Position numbers and translations under genes: made by a program. DNA of 10,413 nt from JBFWIW01 sp050253535 (GTDB lineage: Bacteria > Bacillota > Clostridia > Oscillospirales > Oscillospiraceae): NCBI GenBank assembly GCA_050253535.1, contig JBFWIW010000084.1, positions 1 to 10,413 on the forward strand, in the 5' to 3' direction. Positions 6,886 to 10,413 of the stretch are shown here, in pieces; positions within the stretch are counted from its first letter, which is position 1, and each line of letters starts with the position of its first letter. The notes under the pieces are model-generated. The model was not told where the DNA came from and did no database searches. It saw nothing but the letters and a program-made list of their open reading frames with translations.

Positions 6886-7356
6886 ATGGCTGATACATTT
6901 TTTTTGGAGCCCGTTAAAATGCAGATGCTGGAAGCCAGGCAGGAACTTCGCGAATTAAACGACCTGACGGCGCAATTCGGGCTGTACTTGTCTGAGGAGC
7001 AGATACAAAGTCTGGTGGAGCGGCGTTTCGGCGCGTTAAAGGATACCGGCAGAATTGAATTCGGCGAGGGTATCTTAAAAAAGCTGGTCTGTGCTTTCTG
7101 CGATTCCCCTTATATCTCGCGCGAAAACTATGAAGACACGATTATTGAGCTGCAGGATTCGTTCTATTATTTCAAAAACGAGTCTAACGATCTGATTCCG
7201 GATGACGAGCTTATTGAGTTTATGAAACGTAATTTTAACGGGAAAGCGCAGGGCTCGCTGGACTATTTGGCCGGCACTTCGTTGGAAGATCTGTGCAGAA
7301 ACACGCGATATGGGTATGAGGCCGATGATACGGATATCTACGGCCACCCGTTTTGA
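6886..7356 (+). CDS. Uncharacterised small protein, DUF6323-like
   Basis: A 156-residue soluble, acidic protein with no signal peptide or membrane segment. ATG 6886 is preferred over the in-frame ATG 6790: AGGAAAGG (6872-6879) stands 6 nt ahead of it, and the 32 residues added by the longer start (with MCCASAQERYN) look like untranslated leader. Residues 11-45 are helical (LEARQELRELNDLTAQFGL). A block around 52-77 (KDTGRIEFGEGILKKL, then AFCDSPYI) and LDYLAG at 125-130 match my memory of DUF6323, a family found next to DUF6179 genes in Clostridia; no function is known. The stop lies 8 nt before the next start, so the two genes are very probably co-transcribed and coupled. No catalytic motif is recognisable. 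Confidence 0.8.
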   Translation: MADTFFLEPVKMQMLEARQELRELNDLTAQFGLYLSEEQIQSLVERRFGALKDTGRIEFGEGILKKLVCAFCDSPYISRENYEDTIIELQDSFYYFKNESNDLIPDDELIEFMKRNFNGKAQGSLDYLAGTSLEDLCRNTRYGYEADDTDIYGHPF

Positions 7357-7364
7357 GGCAGAGA

Positions 7365-8288
7365 ATGGATGAGTACAGCTTAACCTCTTTTGCAGATGAG
7401 GGGCTCTTTGGGAGCGATTTAAGCCAAGAGGAGCAGTCTGTTATACAGTTGAAACTATGGCGGCTGCTTTCAAGATGGACGGGCCTCTACACGTTGGGGG
7501 ACAGCAGTTCTGTGCGGACGGAGACGGCACAGGAGATATTGTCTTCGATATGGTTCCTTATCCGTCTCTATTTAAAAGAGAGCGCAAAGCCAGCAAAGTA
7601 TCTTGTTGCCGCGGATGTTGAGGAAGTATTGGCGCAGGCGATCGTTATTGCTGAGCAGAAAATCGGGAAGGGCAAAGAGTTATATAAGGCGGCCTGTCTG
7701 AGTATGCCCGATGTCGGAAACATTTCTCTCTTTGATACACTTAAAGGAATCGGTAGTTTCTTCAAGAGGTATGACTGCCGCTTTTGCGCCCATCAGATTC
7801 CCTGCGATATAGACTACCAGCTCTGCCTCCCTGTTCCAGAGACGCTCTGCGGTATCGAATATATAACCGAGTACCTGCGGCGCCTGCTTATTGAGAACAA
7901 TTTCATAAGGCATTTTAAAAAAGAGGATGTGATCGGGCTTTTAAAAGTCTATTGCCCGGATTATAAGGGCCTTCTCATAAATCTGTATGAACCTGTGCTG
8001 ACAAACGCCGCAGGGCTCATACTGATCCATAAGGAAGCCAGCCGTCTTAATATAACAGAGTCGGAAAAGTCAAAGATACTTGCGCTGCTCGTTTGTCTGA
8101 CCGGAAAAGAAGTTCATGCGCTTCTGAGCAGAGCGGCGGAAAAATTGTCAGATGAACTGGAAATCAGCAGTTACGATGAGAGGGAGTACATGCAGCAGAC
8201 TGCTCTTGGGCTGTATCCACGTATTAAAGCGGCTCTGACAGTAAAAAATATTGATGGGATTTTCATGTCATGGGAAAAATCGCAATAA
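7365..8288 (+). CDS. Uncharacterised protein, DUF6179-like
   Basis: A 307-residue, mostly helical, soluble protein. ATG 7365 is chosen because GAGG (7355-7358), overlapping the preceding stop codon, stands 6 nt ahead; a TTG at 7353 would add only four residues. Distinctive blocks are RWTGLYTLGDSSSV (about 36-50), SFFKRYDCRFCAHQIPCDID (about 131-150), the LCLPVPETLCGIEYI stretch that follows, and LINLYEPVLTNAAG. These resemble DUF6179 as I remember it, always paired with the DUF6323-like gene. The Cys/His cluster C-x2-C-x-H-x3-C (RFCAHQIPC region) could bind a metal but this is speculative. No function is known. The gene is followed at once by a strong terminator, so the operon is just these two genes. 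Confidence 0.82.
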   Translation: MDEYSLTSFADEGLFGSDLSQEEQSVIQLKLWRLLSRWTGLYTLGDSSSVRTETAQEILSSIWFLIRLYLKESAKPAKYLVAADVEEVLAQAIVIAEQKIGKGKELYKAACLSMPDVGNISLFDTLKGIGSFFKRYDCRFCAHQIPCDIDYQLCLPVPETLCGIEYITEYLRRLLIENNFIRHFKKEDVIGLLKVYCPDYKGLLINLYEPVLTNAAGLILIHKEASRLNITESEKSKILALLVCLTGKEVHALLSRAAEKLSDELEISSYDEREYMQQTALGLYPRIKAALTVKNIDGIFMSWEKSQ

Positions 8289-8309
8289 TTGTGAGCGCTT
8301 TGCTCACCG

Positions 8310-8355
8310 AAAAATAGCCGGAGCATCGCTAATATGCGATGCTCCGGCTATTTTA
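8310..8355 (+). terminator. Strong intrinsic terminator after the DUF pair
   Basis: AAAATAGCCGGAGCATCGC (8311-8329) and GCGATGCTCCGGCTATTTT (8336-8354) form a perfect 19-bp stem with a 6-nt TAATAT loop. A-rich and T-rich flanks make it able to work in both directions. It insulates the germination operon from the genes before it. Confidence 0.93.
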
Positions 8356-8436
8356 TATTAGAGCTTTGTACAGTTGCAAAATATAACAATACTTATTTAA
8401 GATTTATTGGAAATATTAGAATAAGGGGTGATGTGT
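8356..8436 (+). other. A+T-rich leader region of the germination operon
   Basis: This gap must hold the promoter of the ger operon. Germination receptor operons are usually read by the forespore factor sigma-G, but I could not find a convincing sigma-G or sigma-A pair here; TTTGTA at 8375-8380 with AATACT 17 bp later is only a weak candidate. AAGGGG at 8423-8428 is the ribosome site of the next gene. Confidence 0.3.
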
Positions 8437-10032
8437 TTGTTCAGTTATATAAGGAAAGTTCTTTTGCAATTAAAAATTGCAAAAGAAAATAATGCGGAAA
8501 AAAACGCGCCCGGCAGCAGACCTGAATCATCTATCTCGCATGATTTAAAGGAAAATGTCGCTGTTATAAAAAAAATACTCAATAACAGCAGCGATATCGT
8601 TATATGCGAATTTGTATTTGGGCAAAAAACCCAGATTCATGCGGCGCTTATTTTTATAGATGGTCTCGTGGAAAAAACGACGGTCAACCAAAGTATAATT
8701 AAGCCTTTGATGTATGACAGCCGTCTTTTCTTTTCGGAAGAAGATTACAAAACGGACCTTGAATGTATCAAATCGACTCTTCTTACCGTAGGTGACAGTA
8801 TAAAGGTTTCTTCAATCAGTAAGCTCATTGAATACTGTATGACCGGAGATGTAATACTGCTGATCGACGGATTAACGGAAGCTCTGGTTATAAACGCGAA
8901 GGCATGGGAGACCCGTGGGGTCGAGGAGCCTCAGACAGAAAACGTCGTCCGTGGACCGCGCGAAGGCTTTACCGAGACTCTGCGTGTCAACACGTCCCTT
9001 TTGCGCCGCAAAATTAGAAATCCCGATTTGATATTTGAAACAATGAAAATCGGCAGCAAGACCAAAACTGATGTCTGCATTGCATACCTAAAAGGTGTCA
9101 TTAATCCCAAAATTATCGATGAGCTGCGGCTCAGGCTGAGCAGAATAAAAACGGACGCGATCCTGGAATCCGGTTATATCGAACAGTATATCGAAGACGC
9201 CCCTTATTCGATTTTTCCGACGGTTGCCAACAGCGAGAAACCCGATGTAATCGCCGCAAAAATACTGGAGGGCAGGGCTGCGATACTAGTTGACGGAACG
9301 CCCTTTGTTCTTACTGTGCCGATGCTTTTTGTCGAAAGTTTCCAATCGGCAGAGGATTATTATTCCCGATATATATTTGCCAGCATTATCAGAACACTCA
9401 GATTTCTGTCGTATTTAATAACCGTACTTGCCCCGGCAATTTATATGGTACTTCTGACTTACCATCAGGAGATGATTCCCACCCCGTTATTATTCACTCT
9501 GGCCGCATCGGAAGAGGGCCTCCCGTTTCCAACTTTTTTAGAGATGTCGGTTATGTTGGTCGTCTTTGAGATTCTGAGAGAAGCGGGCGTCAGAATGCCT
9601 CGTCCTGTCGGCCAGGCAATCAGTATAGTAGGCGCACTCGTTATAGGACAAGCTGCTGTCGCCGCGGGAATTGTCTCTGATTTTACGGTTATTGTTATAG
9701 CTATCACTGCCGTCAGCAGCTTTGTCGTAACCGCACAAACCGATTCCGCGATAATACTCCGATATATTCTCTTCATTCTCGGCGGACTCATGGGCGGATT
9801 TGGCATTATTATAGGTCTGATCGGAGCAATGATCTATCTGGCCTCTTTGCGTTCCTTTGGCACGCCTTACCTGTCACCGCTCGCGCCACTGGTCCCAAGT
9901 GATTTAAAAGATGTATTTGTAAGATCGCCTTTATGGGCTATGCATGAAAGACCGAGGGATTTAAGGACTGTTGATGTAAAGAGACAGGCAGACGGATTGA
10001 AACCCAGCCCTCCAAAAGAAAACCAACAGTAA
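8437..10032 (+). CDS. Spore germination receptor A subunit, GerA/GerKA family
   Basis: Inner-membrane protein of the spore, one subunit of a nutrient germinant receptor. 531 residues, normal for the family. The soluble N-terminal half carries conserved family blocks: VRGPREGFTE, SLLRRKIRNPDLIFE, IEQYIEDAPYSIFPT, ILVDGTPFVLTVP. The membrane half, about residues 315-475, contains several hydrophobic helices and the signature REAGVRMPRPVGQAISIVGA (from about 381). The C-terminus LKDVFVRSPLWAMHERPRDL is also typical. TTG 8437 is chosen as start: AAGGGG (8423-8428) stands 8 nt ahead, whereas GTG 8428 and ATG 8431 lie in or against the ribosome site; the protein then opens MFSYIRKVL as many GerA proteins do. 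A GerC-type gene follows 16 nt later, so this is the usual ger operon; a GerB-type permease subunit is expected outside the window. The germinant cannot be told from sequence. Confidence 0.95.
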   Translation: MFSYIRKVLLQLKIAKENNAEKNAPGSRPESSISHDLKENVAVIKKILNNSSDIVICEFVFGQKTQIHAALIFIDGLVEKTTVNQSIIKPLMYDSRLFFSEEDYKTDLECIKSTLLTVGDSIKVSSISKLIEYCMTGDVILLIDGLTEALVINAKAWETRGVEEPQTENVVRGPREGFTETLRVNTSLLRRKIRNPDLIFETMKIGSKTKTDVCIAYLKGVINPKIIDELRLRLSRIKTDAILESGYIEQYIEDAPYSIFPTVANSEKPDVIAAKILEGRAAILVDGTPFVLTVPMLFVESFQSAEDYYSRYIFASIIRTLRFLSYLITVLAPAIYMVLLTYHQEMIPTPLLFTLAASEEGLPFPTFLEMSVMLVVFEILREAGVRMPRPVGQAISIVGALVIGQAAVAAGIVSDFTVIVIAITAVSSFVVTAQTDSAIILRYILFILGGLMGGFGIIIGLIGAMIYLASLRSFGTPYLSPLAPLVPSDLKDVFVRSPLWAMHERPRDLRTVDVKRQADGLKPSPPKENQQ

Positions 10033-10048
10033 AGCGCAGGGCAGATAT

Positions 10049-10413
10049 ATGAAGAAATTTATTGTTATCTTAGCTTCAATCCTAATGATGTCAACAATCA
10101 GCGGCTGTTGGAGCTATCACGAACTTAGAGACTACGCCATTGTAATGGGGATAGGTATAGACAAAGGGTCAACCGAGAACATAAAGGTGACGGCTCAAAT
10201 AGCCTTAGCCAGCAAAATTAAGAGTAACAGTAAAGATGGAGGTGATGGTGGTGAAGCAAAAGCTTATTGGAATATAGAAAGTGAAGGTGAGACCATATTT
10301 AAAGTTTTTCGTGACTTTACGCACCAAAGCGGACGCAAATTGTACTTGCCCCACAATAAGGTAGCGATATTCAGCAGAGAGATTGCCGAAGAAGGGATTA
10401 GGCCATATCTAGA
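10049..10413 (+). CDS. Ger(x)C family spore germination lipoprotein, 5' part only
   Basis: C subunit of the same germinant receptor, cut by the window edge (121 codons visible, no stop). The ATG at 10049 is preceded by AGGG at 10038-10041 with a 7-nt gap. Residues 1-20 form a lipoprotein signal (MKKFIVIL, hydrophobic core, lipobox ISGC, C20), followed directly by WSYHELRDYAIVMGIGIDKG, the hallmark start of mature GerC proteins. Further family blocks are FRDFTHQSGRKLYLPHNKV and IFSREIAEEGI. The lipid-anchored protein sits on the outer face of the inner spore membrane and is needed with the A and B subunits for nutrient-triggered germination. Between the two conserved parts lies a Gly/Asp/Lys-rich insert (SKDGGDGGEAK), probably a surface loop. 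Confidence 0.93.
   Translation, partial: MKKFIVILASILMMSTISGCWSYHELRDYAIVMGIGIDKGSTENIKVTAQIALASKIKSNSKDGGDGGEAKAYWNIESEGETIFKVFRDFTHQSGRKLYLPHNKVAIFSREIAEEGIRPYL

Noticed and set aside
8284..8307. ATTGTGAGC-GCTTT-GCTCAC, resembling a lac operator half-site pair
   Set aside because: It lies at the end of a gene directly before a terminator, with a 5-nt spacer unlike the lac operator, and no LacI-type gene is nearby. Most likely a small chance hairpin.

Overview
The window looks like chromosomal DNA of a spore-forming Clostridia-type Firmicute. The evidence is a GerA/GerC-type spore germination operon, Shine-Dalgarno sites of the GGAGG kind, TTG start codons, intrinsic terminators, and a GLUG/InlB-repeat surface protein behind a Gram-positive export signal. 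The left part (about 1-4000) is visibly richer in G+C than the right part (about 6000-10413). No tRNA, rRNA, CRISPR array, insertion sequence or intact mobility gene is visible.

Left half, minus strand (read from 6000 down to 1). A sensor kinase gene (5873-3990: lipobox, extracellular sensor domain, seven-helix membrane domain, LytS-type kinase) overlaps by two bases a response regulator gene (3993-2884: receiver, OmpR-like winged helix, BTAD; SARP-like layout). A hairpin plus T-run (2852-2811) ends this operon. The next minus-strand transcript starts from a promoter with two head-to-tail copies of TTTTGGGAGAA, placed exactly 8 bp upstream of a TACAAT -10 box. That is the textbook geometry of a SARP-activated promoter. 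It leads into a small degenerate receiver protein (2668-2258; phosphoacceptor Asp replaced by His, conserved Lys replaced by Cys) and, 27 nt later, a very large exported repeat protein (2230 to beyond the window edge). That protein contains a 585-residue unit starting again at near-identical DNA level. The inferred circuit is: kinase senses an extracellular cue, phosphorylates the SARP-like regulator, and this switches on the pseudo-receiver/surface-protein operon.

Middle (about 5981-6666, minus strand). A broken gene remnant with a coiled-coil tail, frameshifted at a 5-A run, perhaps the end of a mobilization protein. It suggests past mobile-element activity immediately upstream of the kinase.

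Right half, plus strand. Two tightly coupled genes (6886-7356, 7365-8288) of uncharacterised Firmicutes families (resembling DUF6323 and DUF6179) lie behind a possible promoter with nested palindromes, and are closed by a 19-bp-stem terminator. Then come a GerA-family germination receptor A subunit (8437-10032) and the start of a GerC-type lipoprotein (10049 to beyond the window).
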